64,000 nucleotides of DNA. Origin: Rhipicephalus microplus (lineage: Eukaryota > Arthropoda > Arachnida > Ixodida > Ixodidae). The DNA lies in the NCBI RefSeq assembly GCF_043290135.1, contig NC_134710.1, forward strand, positions 460,451,376-460,515,375, given 5' to 3'. Of this stretch, positions 11,547 through 23,659 are shown piece after piece. A program made the position numbers and the translations under genes. Position 1 is the stretch's first letter. Each line of letters begins with the position of its first letter. The notes under the pieces were generated by a model. That model searched no databases. It had not been told where the DNA came from and saw only the letters and a list, made by a program, of their open reading frames with translations.

Positions 11547-12861
11547 ACAAAATACTTACTCAGGCATCAATATGAATGAAGGTGGTAATGTGAAAATGCT
11601 GCATTTTCTTTAAATGGTACATGAAATTTGCAACAGAAACACCCTTTTCCATATGAGTAACACAGTCACAACAGACTAGATTGGAGCAAGCATATGTGAG
11701 CGAGCATATGTGAATGTTGCCATCAAAAAATTGTATAAACAATGCAGCAACGTCAAACAATTCCTTTCACCAGAACTCATAAAAATTGTGATTTCATTAG
11801 TAACATGTTGCATGAACACATGATACATAAGTCCGTCTCTTTCATAGTGACTGACTACAAGCATTCAATTGTGCTTGCCAGGCTTGGCGAGCAATATTGC
11901 TCGTCAAGTTGTGCTGGGTTTATATTCATTGTCCTAAAAATTGTATAAATGTTGAAACGACATTTGATTTGAATTCTCGACTGCAGTCATAATGCAATGC
12001 TAAAAATACTTAAACCAAGACAGCAAACAACAGGCGAGCTGTTTTGATAACATACAGCATGAATTACTGGCTCAGCAATCTCGCGGCTCCCAAACCATAC
12101 CACGTTCAAAATTTATTCCTGCAACGAGCTGTGTACAATGAAAACTAGATGAAATCAATTGCTGGCATGTTGCTGTGTTGATGACCATTTTCATTTGTGA
12201 AACTGTGCGACATGACCACTTACCAACTTAGTGCTCTCAAAAAAAGACTCAAATTGTGGTTGTAATACCTTAGCCTCATCGTGCTGAAATGAAAATGTCA
12301 CAGTTAGCTGCAAAACAGTGTGAGGCAAAAAGATATCACATTCCTACACTATGCGGTATTGCTGCATAAAAAGCACAGTGAGCTGGAAAACATAGTGGGG
12401 CAATACAATTATCACAGAAACATTTACAGAAAATGTCAACTATACGCTCGTGGTCTCCGTGTGAATGACTAGACACCTTTGAAATGTTGGGGAAAACACT
12501 GCCACTGGAACAGCTCGAACATTCATTGAGAAACGCATATATCGAACATAAAAAACGCTGTACTCCTCGTACAAAGTAAATGCTAAGCTAAGTCTAGTAA
12601 TAAGTATTAAATGCGAACAAAAACGTATAAAAAAGAACATGAACAGCAAGACATAAACATATCGAAACCACTGAACAAATAATGAATGACAAAAAGTTAG
12701 AACATTGAAAACATGGGGAAAAACAAACTAAACTATGTATTTCTCCCAAAGCGTATAAAATTGAACATGAACAGCAACACCTAAACATATTGAAACCACC
12801 AAATCATTAATGAATGATGACAAGAAAAAACATTGAACACATGACGAAAAATTAAACTAAA
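11547..12861. other. Non-coding interval between convergent Harbinger genes
   Basis: About 1.3 kb of AT-rich sequence without a supported gene, between the 3' end of the transposase and the 3' end of the Myb/SANT-like gene. A short duplicated phrase, 'gtataaaa(aa)gaacatgaacagcaa(g/c)ac', occurs at about 12,625-12,655 and 12,751-12,782, about 127 bp apart, with a shared flank ending 'aaacatat'. Confidence 0.5.
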
Positions 12862-14440
12862 CTACGTATCCCTTTCTCGCAGAAAGCCATCAGCCATAGC
12901 CCATGCCGAGGAATGGACCGCCTGCAGGACACCCTCCTGCGCCGCTGCCGCCTTCTGCTGTGCTGCTGCAAAACGCCGCGCTGCAGAAGCGATGCGGGTG
13001 ATTGATGTATTCATCCTCCACAGCACCTGCGATGAATCATCGTGGTGGGAATGTTCAAGTGAGCTGCCAATAAACCTTTAACCATCTCGTGGCTGGAAGC
13101 TGCTGCTGCCAAGAATTGCAACGGGCACAACAATATCTTCTCAGTAGAAGATCCACTGGCCTGATGGCATCCTTTGAAGTATGAAGCTTTAGTGTACAAG
13201 CTATGCCCTCCTCGTGCAGACCAACAAACATTTGCTGGAACTAATTTTTATTCATCTCCTCAAATGCATTTCTCGCCATCAAAGAGCCCTTTTCAGGGCT
13301 AACCAATCTTTTGCACGTCACTTTACCATTGCAGATATCCGATACCGTGCCCTCAATACAATGCATGGTTCTCATTTACAGCCCAAGTTGGTTTCAGTCA
13401 TCAGAAAAGACCATGGAGAACGTTTACGCCCATTATGTAAAATGTGAACAAAGGGTCTACTCACCTTGAGAACCTTGTCACCCTGCTCAAGGCTCTGGTC
13501 CTGCGCTCAATAAAGCTCTCAGTTCTCAGATGCTTGCGTGTTACTGTGTCACTGCCATCTGTAGCAGCTTCAGTGGCCTCCACCTCCACTTCCACTGCAG
13601 CAGTGGGAACATCCGCCTGCTGGAAAGTGTCGTAAGCATGATCCTTCAGAAAATGGGTATTCGTTTCTCTGGCTAATTTACAACCTTACGTACTAAACAT
13701 CTGTGAAAATGTTCTGCAGCTATTCAGTGGTCAATAATACCATGTCTTACCATTTTAGTGCATGCACTTACCCACAGGCATTGCATGCCGGTTATGATAA
13801 ATAAATACCCCTTGTACTGCAAGGGCTGCGAACTGATATTTTAGTTAATAAACCTACCCGCTTTTGAATTCTTGCTCCTGCGCTATCTTACCGTTTAACA
13901 AGGTTCCGCTAAATGCACTTTTTTAGATATCAAACTCTGTCATGGCACCGCTCAGGAACCCGTGATACTGCGGCGGCAGAGTGCTTACCTGTTGATAGGT
14001 GAGGCCAGAGCGTGTCGTGCTCTTCAGCTGTAGTATCCGGCCACGGAAACCGGGCAGCCAACCCCCTTCAGTGCCCCTGGAAATATACACCAATGTCAAA
14101 AAACAAATCGCCTACGCCATTCGACAGTCACTCACGTTTGCGCCTCTCTGATGGCGACGGCGTCACGGTGGGCCTCGTGCACCTGCCTGCGCCACCAGGT
14201 CTGCCACTCCTGCGCAGGCCCTTCATGGTTCAGCGCGTCGCTGAGCTCTTGCCGCAGCCACCGCCGGTCCGCGACGGTGACGCGGCGCCTCAGCTCGATG
14301 GCTTTCGCCGTGAGCTGGGAACGTTCGTCCATAAAGGCGAGCACAAGCGCGCGCTGAGCCTCGGAAACGCAGATGAGCCACTGCAGCTGTTGGCTACTGG
14401 TGCCGTTTCCCTCCGCCATAATTGCGTTCGACTGAGCCAT
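12862..14440 (-). CDS. Harbinger-associated Myb/SANT-like protein, 4 exons
   Basis: The proposed start is the Met at 14,440 (MAQSNAIMAEGNG). Exon 1 (14,440-14,136) has the spaced aromatic residues of a zeste-type Myb/SANT domain, with QRALVLAFMDE, DRRWLRQELSDALN and WQTWWRRQV, and ends at donor GTGAGT. Exon 2 (about 14,077-13,989) lies between TATTTCCAG and GTAAGC and continues in frame. Exon 3 (about 13,621-13,463) lies between CTTTCCAG and GTGAGT and contains an Arg/Ser-rich segment. The last exon (about 13,040-12,862) is Ala-rich and ends at a TAG. The exon 3-4 junction phase does not resolve, so an exon is missing or the copy is damaged. In Harbinger elements such proteins bind element ends and help bring in the transposase. 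Confidence 0.6.
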
Positions 14441-15544
14441 TGGCTTCGAAAGTTGCGACGTTTGAATTTGAATAGTAGTGGATATGAGAACAGTAACTGC
14501 TTGAAACGGTGTCCTACCTAGCGCCACCACTAACCTTCCCACTAAATTTAGCGTCATTTCAAAACAATAACGAAAAAAATACGTTTGGATTGTGCGGTAT
14601 TCCTTATTCATCATTTGAAAACTAGTGCCAACACCTTTTGATAGTGAGCATTAATAATTACACATCTTTGTACACGTTACAAACACTTTTTATTTTGCTA
14701 AACTGTCCCCAAGCCGACGTCAAAAAGATGACCCAGGCCTCCATTTCTCTTATTGGCTGTTCGCTTCTCCTCGTCCTCGCGACTGCTGCGGACCACCCAC
14801 TTTTTGACGTTACCGACGGAACGCCTCCGTCCGGATTTGGAATTTGTATATAATTGCACTACTAATTATTATACAAACGATATCAATGCATTTATTGTTC
14901 ATCACATTCCGACTTCTCAGTAGAAGATGGGCAATAATGGCCCAACTGGTAATGAATATACTCCCAACTGTGAGTTTGCACTGCAGAAAGACAACCAGTA
15001 TGACATCCGAGAGCAAAAGTGCACTTCGATGGATATCTCTCCACGGCTGATACCAGCTGTGGTGGTAGCAGCACCTCGACCCATAATAAGTGGGAAGGTC
15101 GCAGAAGCACCTGCTAACTGGAACCTTGCTCTTACAGGTCGGCATTCAAAACGCTGTTTATTATTGCGCCCACAATGAGTCTACCTTGTTGCTGCGGCGG
15201 CTACCGAACGTTAGTCATTGATGAATGCCTGTTTTTTTAGAAATGACAATGTTTCTGTGGTTTTATGCTTTTTTTCAAAATGGTGTCCACGCCCCATACC
15301 TGCATTCCATATCAGTTACCTGTTCGTAGGGAAGCCAGGTCGCTAAGCGAGAAATCATTCCATGCTAAAATAGAAAGTGCCAAAATGAACTGTCGATGCC
15401 CGATATGCAGTAGCTCTTGATGCACATAATATCCACAGCTAACCTCAAACCCAGATTTTAATGAACGTTAATCCGCAGCTCAATAACTTGCCTGGCTTTA
15501 GCGAAAAAACTCAGTGATACGACAAAAATCGCTGCAGTTCATCT
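14441..15544. other. No supported gene; possible signal-peptide ORF
   Basis: Non-coding sequence upstream of the Myb-like gene. A short plus-strand frame from the ATG at 14,728 to 14,853 begins MTQASISLIGCSLLLVLAT, which resembles a signal peptide, but no downstream mature protein can be joined with confidence. An 11-bp inverted repeat ACGTCAAAAAG/CTTTTTGACGT (14,717-14,727 and 14,800-14,810) spans the start of that frame. A frame at 14,927-15,178 has no recognised domain. Confidence 0.4.
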
Positions 15545-15559
15545 TGGAATTTATTTTTG

Positions 15560-17510
15560 ATTATAAAAAGTGTGCAACTAAGTACACCACCTCGCGGCAC
15601 ACCTGTTTCTTGGACAAATGTTTAGGGAAGAACGCTGCCTACTCGAACTCAGAATGTCCGGTGTGACAGGTAACTTTCGATTATAGCAAGCATTTTGCCA
15701 CCCACACAGAGGTGGGACAGCTCTCTTAGTATTCCAAAGCGCCATGTCGTATCATATGCCTTTTCAATATCGAGAAACACAGAAAGAAAGTACTGCTTAT
15801 GAACCAAAGCATTTCTGATCTGTGTCTCGATACCAACAAGGTGATCGGTGGTGGATCTACTCTATCGAAACCCGCACTGAAATGGGTAGAGCAAATTGTT
15901 CGTTTGAAGGGCGTGTACAAGTTGGCAGTTTATCGTTTTTTTCAAGAAATTTGCACAAGCAGTTTCTGAGTGCAATAGCCCTATAACTCGAAACTGAAGA
16001 AGGGTCCTTGCCCTGTTTCAAAATGGGAATAACAAAAGCCTCTTTCGAGGAAGTACAGATAGCGCCAGAGAACCAGATGGCATTGTAAAAACGAAGTAGA
16101 ATTTTTTTTGTTTCGATTGCTAAGTTTTTTAACATTTCGCAAACCACACGGTCAGAACCTGGGGCATAAGCACGGCAGAAGTTTAGAGATGTTTGGAGCT
16201 CAGCTAAACTGAAAGCTTGGTTATATGCCTTGTATCTAGTCCATTTGTGTTAGAGTTCTTGCTTTTCTATCTTTGTTCTGTATTTTTGAAAATCGTCAGT
16301 ATAGTGCGGCAAGCTGAACACCCGCTTGACGAGCTGGACACCCGCACAAAGGACGTTCGCCTGATCTTCCAAGGTGTAACCCTGTGTGTTTACAAGTGGA
16401 AGTGTATGTGCTTGTCTTCCTGCTACCCTACCAACCCTGTTCCAGACATTTGCCTCGTGTGTATATGAATTGATCCCCAATAAAAACATCCGCCAACTGT
16501 CTCTTCTGGCCTGCCGATGCGTTCTCTTGCCTTGAGACTTTGTTTTCTTGAAGCTGTCAAGATTTTCGGCTCTCGCTGAGTTCCGAAGAAACCTTCATGC
16601 TCTGTTTTGCTGCTTGCGTGCGTTTCGGGATTCAGAGTTCCACCACAGCACACGTCGTTTTCCAGGCTGTCCGTTTGTTTGTGGGATGCATTTCGTTGTA
16701 GCATCAATCAAAAACACTATGAAATACTTGACAGCAACATCAATGCTCAAAGTACATATGTCACTCCAACCTAGACGAACGATGCTATAAAACTCTTTTC
16801 AGTTGGCTCTGTTTATGAGCCATTTGAAATTACGTGGTTGACACTCAGTTGCTGTAGTTGTGCTCAAAACTATGGGTAAGTGGTCACTTCCGTACGGATT
16901 ACTGATGACTTTCCACTGGAGTAGAGGCACAACAGATGGAGATACTATGCTTAGGTCTATGAAGAAGTAGGTATTATTAGAGAGATTATCATAGGTTGGT
17001 TCTTATCGATTCAGAAAACACGCGCTGGACGAGACAAGGAACTGTTCGATCAGTCGACCTCGCGCGTCACAACGATAGTCACCTCATAGCCTGCTATGCG
17101 CTTTGAGGTCTCCAAGAAGAACATAAGGCTCCGGAAGTTAATCAATTAAAGATTGTGAATCTTCTTTTTTCAGCTGATTGCTTGAAGGAATGTAAATAGT
17201 GCAAATCGTGATCAGTTTATGAAGAAGAGCAGCTGGATAAGCCACTGCCTCAAGAGACGTTTGGAGTTGTGTGTGCATGAAACCCCTTGATTCATAATAT
17301 TAGTAACAGCTCCGGATGATGTCATCGCATCTGCACAGTCCTTTCAGAAAATAACATAATTGCGGAGAAAGTTGGTGTGTTTTGAATTTAGGTGTGTTTT
17401 TTGTACACACAGCACTTATGGGGACTGTCAGTGTAAAAGTTGTTAGACGTCGTTAAAGTTTCGGAGAAGGCCCCTGACGTTCCAATGCATAATTTGAGTG
17501 TTCATGGTGA
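15560..17510 (-). pseudogene. I-type LINE copy C: endonuclease and partial RT
   Basis: Multiple frames carry fragments of the second LINE ORF. The RT start reads AIWFSGAICTSSKEAFVIP and GKDPSSVSSYRAIALRNCLC at about 16,110-15,970, and FSAGFDRVDPPPITLL matches the region after it. The endonuclease-RT linker shows FLLGINSYTHEANVWNRVGR near 16,485-16,430. Frameshifts and stops are frequent, so no functional product is expected. The normal product nicks target DNA and reverse transcribes the element RNA. Confidence 0.8.
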
Positions 17511-17574
17511 ATGTGAAGTAGTGCTGCGTGTAAGAAAAGTGAGTGGCTGTTTAGGAGGTTAGTTTAAATTCAAT

Positions 17575-18863
17575 TAAGTAACAAGGCCGTCACCAGGCCC
17601 TGTCATTTGCTTTTTTCGTTTTCTTGGCGCGCTCCAAGAAGCCACGCCGCAATTTCGGCACCAAGGGTACTGACGTACCCATTGCCTCCTCGGATGCACT
17701 GGATGCTTGCACGTGCGAGCTGATAGTTCGAAATCTGGGCATCGCCTGGTGAGGCGAGGCCTTGAGACCTGAGGACCCTTGAGTCTCCGGTCTCTGTTCA
17801 CAGTTAGGCGGAGTAGTCTGGACTACAGCCACCTTGGAGGCAGGTGCCACAGCCACCTGCTCGCTATGCGCGGGTCGAAGGAGCGATGGGGGCTGGTGCG
17901 GCCGGCCCCCGTGACGCGCCGCATCAGCATAAGTAGGTCCATAAAATGGTGAGACTCGTCACCTTGCCTCCTTAAATGAAATGTTCTCCTTCACCTTCGA
18001 TGTAATTATCTCTTTTTTTCTATCTTCTAGTATGCGCAGGAGCGTGAATATGCGGCACGGTTTTCTTCACAGTTTACACATTGTGGCGGTTGTTTGCAGT
18101 TCTCAGACACGCGGCCTAGGACCCCACATTGTGCACAAGTCTTGCGACCATGACAGAATTTAAAGCTATAGCCACACCTCTGGAATTGGAAGCAATGACG
18201 AGGGCTTCGTATGTACGGCCTGAGAGATATCTTCATGTACCCTGTTTGAATAAATTTCGGCAGTTTACTGGAAGCAAGCGTGAGTATTAAGTGTTTCGTT
18301 GCTGTTTCATTGTTATCTCTTCTGATGATAATTCTCTGTACATTAGTGACATTTTGGCTCTTCCACCCCTCCAAAGTCCAGTTTCGGTGAGGCCAAGTAA
18401 GGCTGCGTCAGATACCACTGCGCGGGTTATGTTCATTGATCTGTGTAGTGTTATGCTGATCAGTATGTCACTGAAAGTTGAGAAGCCGTCTAGCTTTTCA
18501 AATTTGTCCCAAATTTCGAAGAGGAGGTCTCCGCTAGCTATTTTCGTTACCTTGTATTCAGCCCCAAGAGTTTCAGTGAGACACCTGGCAACTACGAAAG
18601 GAGATATGGTCCTGGCTTCCTTTCCACTTTTCTCACAGTGAATGACGCCCCAGGTGGTCAAAATTTCTCGAGCCCTTCACTATGGCGTCTCTCATAATCA
18701 TATGGTTGTTTTGGGACGTTAAGCCCCAAAAATCAATCAACCGACAGTGAATGACGTGGAAATGAGGAACTGTTTCTATAGGCTGGTTGAAAAGATTTAT
18801 GTCATCGGTGCGTACCCGCATTAGGCCGGAACGGTCAATAAGTGGGGGAAATGCTCTATGCAT
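17575..18863 (-). pseudogene. I-type LINE copy C: gag (ORF1) with CCHC remnants
   Basis: Begins at MHRAFPPLIDRSG (18,863) and is interrupted by a SINE at 18,648-18,743. It continues with EKSGKEARTISPFVVARCLT and FQRCGYSFKFCHGRKTCAQC, in which the first zinc knuckle has lost a cysteine and the later C-X2-C-X4-H pattern is broken. The C-terminal Ala/Pro-rich part is in another frame (17,856-17,575). The family role is RNA-binding nucleocapsid; this copy is non-functional. Confidence 0.8.
18648..18743 (+). mobile_element. 5'-truncated Ruka-like SINE with 13-bp target duplication
   Basis: The body 'aaatttctcgagcccttcac' to 'aatcaatcaa' matches, in reverse, the tail half of the SINE at 43,191-43,430. 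The direct repeat ACAGTGAATGACG flanks it exactly at 18,635-18,647 and 18,744-18,756. The tail is an 'aatcaatcaa' repeat. It inserted into the gag of LINE copy C, so it is younger than that copy. Confidence 0.8.
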
Positions 18864-19392
18864 GCCGGCCTTATTTTTATTCAGCAACCTTAGCGGCCAC
18901 CCACCACAGAGGCCAACAAGGGGATTCTGAAAGCTTGCAGACATCAGCTGTACACCATTACCATAGCCCAATGCACATAAACCAAGGTAGGCTATTTGCA
19001 CAGGGTGAACCTTTGCCGCCAGGAAAATCGGAAGTAAACAGAAGAGAGAAGCAGACAGGATAGACTAAAAATTAGAGGTAAAGGCGAAGTTTTAGGGAAG
19101 AGAGGTAGGAAAAGGCGACTGCCGATTCCCTCTGGGTGGGTTAGCACAGATGTGCCGTCTTTGTGAAGCCGGGGCCAAAGGGGTGTGTTGCCTCTACCGG
19201 GGCCTTAAAGGTCCAATCACCTGGCGTCAGCTTAACCCCCAGGATGCCCTTTTCCCCGGACACAGCAAAGCCACGCGCGGCTAGGCGTGGGTGGGAGTCG
19301 AACGAAATCCCCCCCCCCCCTGCCCCCCGTTAGCTCGGGCCCGTGGTGTCGTTACACACCAAACGCCTGCTTGCGCAGACGCCCCTGCGGGG

Positions 19393-21554
19393 TGCCTACT
19401 ACATAACTGTGGCACTCTCACACCTCAACTTACCTGAAAATTTTAAGGATTACACTGAGCTGAGCCGTTACATCAAATTTTCTGAGGCCAGAAGTAGGGA
19501 AGAGTAAAGCAGTCCTCCTCACAAACGGGGGCACGCTACGACGAGCGGCGCGACCCACTTTCGGACGCACTGTAGGCACCACTTCTGCCACCATCTGATA
19601 GATAAGCTCGAAAAGCGAAACTTTTGTATAGCTCTGGTGTGCCATTCGCAGCCTGATTACACTTAATGTTGTGAATCTACAATTCACTTGCAGCTTCACA
19701 CTAAATGTTTATTCTGCTGAATTAAGAGAGCAACGGCGTGAATTAGCCAGAAAATCACCATGAAAGGTAGCTTTTTTCTGCAGATACTGTGTGTGCAGGG
19801 TACAAACATAAAGTAACAGCAAAATGTTATTTCATTTGTCTCGCTATTTAGCCAGATGAAGCATCTTTGAATCATTTTTCGCCAGGTGTGTCATGATGCG
19901 TGCGCACGAGTATCGGTCGAAGCAGCACCGGTTGGTTGACTGTGACCGTATCGCAAACGACTTGCCCACAGGTGAGGTTATGGCACACAAAACATGAACA
20001 GTAAGTGATAATTCAAATGATACATCACCTTACTGTTATGGCACACAAAACATGAACAGGAAGTGATAATTCAAACAATAAATCACCTTACTGTGTTAGG
20101 GACGTCTAATTCTTGATTTGGCAAGCTTCGGTGAGAACAGTTGGTCACGTACTGCTTTCCGATAGTTGTGAACACCGTACACAAGAACAACTCACCACCG
20201 CCTCTCGCATTAAGAGCTGTAGGCGCTGCTGTTCTCGTCTAAGAATTCTAGACTGCCTTCGATGACGCACGCAAGTGCCCTGCGCTGAAGGAAAACAATG
20301 AAGCTGCAGCACCTAACCATTTTCGGAAAAGTGGTCACGAGCTTCGAAAATGATCGCTGTTGAAGCACATCATTTCTCCAGTACTTTCTGGCGAGTGGCG
20401 GCCTCGGAAAGACTTGGTGTAGCGACGCTTGCTGAGGACCAGAAAGGATAGGGCTGAACTTCCTGCCGATATTAGCCCTTGCTGTCCCTACTGGCCTCCT
20501 CAGGGAGGTCGACTATATCATACCATCCCGGAGGAGGCCATTGTGTTGTGTTTTGTTTAGTTGTCTTATATGCCGTGGGAACCGGTAAAAAATGAAGCAG
20601 CATGCAATAAACACAGGAAAAGATAATGTCACTCGCAACCCTGAATACCAACGCTCACTTTAGGTTTCTATCAGATCGCATCATTCTTAAAGAAAAACAG
20701 CTGCATAAACATGCACACTCATAATTCAAGCAGACTATCAACGACGCGGTCAAATGAGTGATGATGCCGAGGACACGAGATGTGGGCTTGACCACCTATT
20801 CCCATAACCCCCTTTAAAAAACAAGTGATTTCCACCACACTTTTCGCACTGCAGCACACATTGCGAGGGCCGCTTCTTAGCTTTTCTTCCTCTATGTTGA
20901 ATATCTATGAGCTGCTGCACTGTAATTGTTTGCTGCAATTCAGTGTATGTTTCGAAGGCCAATCTCGTTTTTTATTGCCCCGTAAACGCGTCTTAACTTT
21001 GCCACACTGAGGGAATCTTCGAAAAATAAAAACAGCAAGTTTAGCTTGCCGTCTCTGCGTGAGAACTCCCCATCGAAGTGGACGCCGTCTCGCTAGCCCA
21101 GCGAATCTTATAAGTTCGGTTGTTCCGATTAGGGAGATTTTAATCACGGCAGGTTTGCCTGTTTGACTTTATTGGAATATCGTTCCATATTAGGTGAGCA
21201 CAGTCATTTTTTGGGATTATCAGTGCTGTGTACTCTTTATGAGTCGGGAATCGACACACACACTAGAGCTAGTTGCTTCACTAAACCATGGTCAGCCATC
21301 CTAATTTCTAACGAGTGAAACCATTGCTCCACAGTAAAATGAAAAAAAAAATCCTCATTTGAAGAAGAATATAGGCACATCACCCCTTAATGAAGCAAAG
21401 GTCATTCCGTTTTATTGAAGAGTGTGGGGAATCTTTGCTAACTACTTAGGCTCTCTGCGTTGATCAGTCTGGAACTGTGGATTCAGTGAGAAGTTTCCGC
21501 TTGAGGAAACATTGCACGCACAATTGGTTTTTGGTAACGAGTTCTCTCAGAAAA
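19393..21554. other. No recognisable gene
   Basis: About 2.2 kb between two I-type LINE copies. The longest frames (minus 19,699-19,430; minus 21,147-20,905; minus 20,962-20,750, Cys-containing) carry no domain I recognise. The tandem duplication at 19,978-20,093 is the only clear structure. Confidence 0.45.
19978..20093. repeat. 58-bp tandem duplication
   Basis: Two adjacent 58-bp copies begin TTATGGCACACAAAACATGA at 19,978 and 20,036. They differ at only a few positions, so the duplication is recent. Confidence 0.9.
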
Positions 21555-21707
21555 GCCAACAACGATGTATGTGTGAAAAGTGGTTTCCTACTGATGAACA
21601 TTGCGGGATGAAGTGGTATCTGTTGTTGGTAGGGTAATGGAAAGTGTTGTCTTTTCAGCGTGTTTAATTGTTTATACTGGACTAAATTGTGAAAAATGAG
21701 TACTTTT
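21555..21707 (-). mobile_element. I-type LINE copy A: piece 5 (3' region)
   Basis: 'gttggtagggtaatggaaagtgttgtc' and the surrounding sequence match 33,665-33,810 of copy B, including the frame just before its stop. Homology fades to the left of about 21,555, where the 3' untranslated region should begin, so the true end of copy A is uncertain. Confidence 0.7.
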
Positions 21708-21779
21708 ACACAATTATTTATTCATTTACAGTACCTAAAAGACCCCAATGAAGGGTTTTACATGAGGGGTGGGCTATTA

Positions 21780-23507
21780 CAATCGGTTAAAGGAGTAGAT
21801 GCTCGATCGCTGCTTTGAATTTGATGATACTGCAGTGGTGCGCAACGTGAGGAGGAAGGCCATTCCAATCTTGTGCGGTCTTGACGAAGCAGGATGAAAG
21901 GTGCGCAGTGGTGTGAGCTCTTGGTGGGTAAACAGCTTTCCTGTGATTGATGCGGCCTGAATGACGATGGGCTGGCTTGATGGTGGCAGTACGAGGCGAT
22001 TCATGATAAAACTTGAAAAACAGGCACAGACGAGCTATACAGCGGCGTGACGAAAGGGTAGCGAGGTTAGCACGAGATTTAGGTTGGTTACGCTTGACTG
22101 ATATGAATAATCTGAAAAGATGAATCTTGCTGCCCGGCTTTGCACTGTTTCAAGTGTTTTAGTGTTGTTACTCTGATGAGGGTCCCAAACAGCGCATGCG
22201 TATTCAAGTTTTCGTCTAATTAGTGTCTGATAAGCGAGTAGTTTGACAGGGGTAGGAGCTGGGTGAATGTTTCCGCGCAGACAGCCAAGAGCACGGTTTA
22301 CTTCTTTAGTAATGTGCGTTATGTGAAGAGACCATGTTAAATCGGAAGAAAAATGGACACCTATATACTTGTATGTAGTTACGCATGAAATTCGAGTGTT
22401 GTTAATGAAGTATGCTGGAGATGGGTAGCACTGTCGGCGATGGAAAGAGACTAGTGACGTTTTGTTTGCGTTAAGGGACATTAACCACGTTGTACACCAG
22501 ATTTCAATTTTATGAAGGTCAGATTGAAGTTCATGAACATCTGATGTGTTGTGTATTGGGCGGTAAATGACACAATCATCGGCGAAAAGTCTGATGTTAG
22601 AAGTCATATTATTCGGCAAGTCGTTAATATATATGAAAAAAAGCAAAGGTCCTAGAACCGTGCCTTGAGGCGCGCCTGAAATGACGGGGCGTAAAGACGA
22701 AGAAAGATTATTTGCATAAATGAACTGCTGGCGGTTAGTTAAAAAGTCGCAAATCAAATTGAAAACTAAGGGGTCAAGGTTGAGACAAGAAAGTTTTAAG
22801 AACAAGCGTTTATGAGGAACTTTGTCGAAAGCTTTTTCGAAGTCTAAAAAGAGTGCGTCTACTGGTATATTTACATCAATGCTAGAGCTAATGTCATTAG
22901 TAAACAGAGCTAGTTGAGTGTCACACGAAACACCTTTCTGAAAGTCATGTTGGTTTTTATGAAAGAAATGAAGAGGTGCGAGAAAGTTGACTATGTGGGA
23001 ATAGATTACGTGTTCCATTATTTTAGAGCATACACTTGTGAGCGAAATGGGACGATAGTTTTTGGGTGAATACGAGTTACCTTTCTTTGGGATTGGAATT
23101 ACCTTGCCTACCTTCCAGTCTTGGGGCACCACTCCAGATGAGAGTTATTGCTGAAAAATGTTAGATAAAATCACACTTGTTACAATTTTAGTGTTCTTCA
23201 ATATTTTTGTGTTAATGCCATCTATACCCATTGATGAAGTAAGTTTTAATGAGTCGATTATCTTGGAAATACCATTGGCATGAAATACGATTTTCGACAT
23301 GATCGGGTGGCATACAGGAAGGGCATGGGGAAGGTCACCGTCAGGTTCTATGGTGAATACAGAGCAGAAGGTTTCATTTAATACATGCGAAGTGTAGTGT
23401 TCAGAAATTGAAACATTTTGTTCGTCGCGTAGTGTAATGTTCGATGAAGGGGTAATAGATGATGGGTTAATTATTTTCCAAAATTGCTTAGGATTTTTTC
23501 GGAGCAT
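21780..23507 (-). pseudogene. CR1-like LINE reverse transcriptase (ORF2, C-terminal)
   Basis: The linker 23,507-23,145 (MLRKNPKQFWKIINPSS) is in frame with the RT at 23,132-22,035, separated only by an in-frame TAA at 23,145. The RT has KNYRPISLTSVCSKIMEHVI (residues 25-44 of the second frame), palm motif FLDFEKAFD (95-103), GAPQGTVLGP (153-162), catalytic FADD (183-186) and thumb-region YKYIGVHFSSDLTWSLHI. A frameshift separates the last block (22,004-21,780, with SQPIVIQAASITG). There is no RNase H domain, as is normal for CR1/L2. The product would copy the element RNA at the nicked target. Catalytic residues survive; the frame does not. Confidence 0.9.
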
Positions 23508-23659
23508 ATCAGGTAAGGTAGAAGAATAGAAAGAACGCTTGGCTTTAGCTGCGAGAGAATCAAAAAGCTTTTCGGTTGCCTTGTATTTGTCTCACGCGTA
23601 CTGGGTGTCTCAATGCTTAGCGGAGCGGAACTGGCGCTTCTTTTTATTTTTAAGACGTT

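Larger units (their letters stand above)
15545..19392 (-). mobile_element. I-type LINE copy C, 3'-truncated and decayed
   Basis: Similar along its length to copy B. The 5' end (about 19,392) has the same hairpin-bearing leader, followed by gag (18,863-17,575), endonuclease (about 17,510-16,250) and the start of reverse transcriptase (about 16,200-15,560). Homology stops near 15,545, in RT just upstream of the catalytic YVDD block. Loss of the 3' half while the 5' half remains is unusual for LINE insertion and points to a later deletion or a break by another insertion. A 5'-truncated SINE sits inside gag. Confidence 0.85.

Noticed and set aside
14012..14521. 169-codon plus-strand frame
   Set aside because: It is antisense to exons 1 and 2 of the Myb/SANT-like gene.
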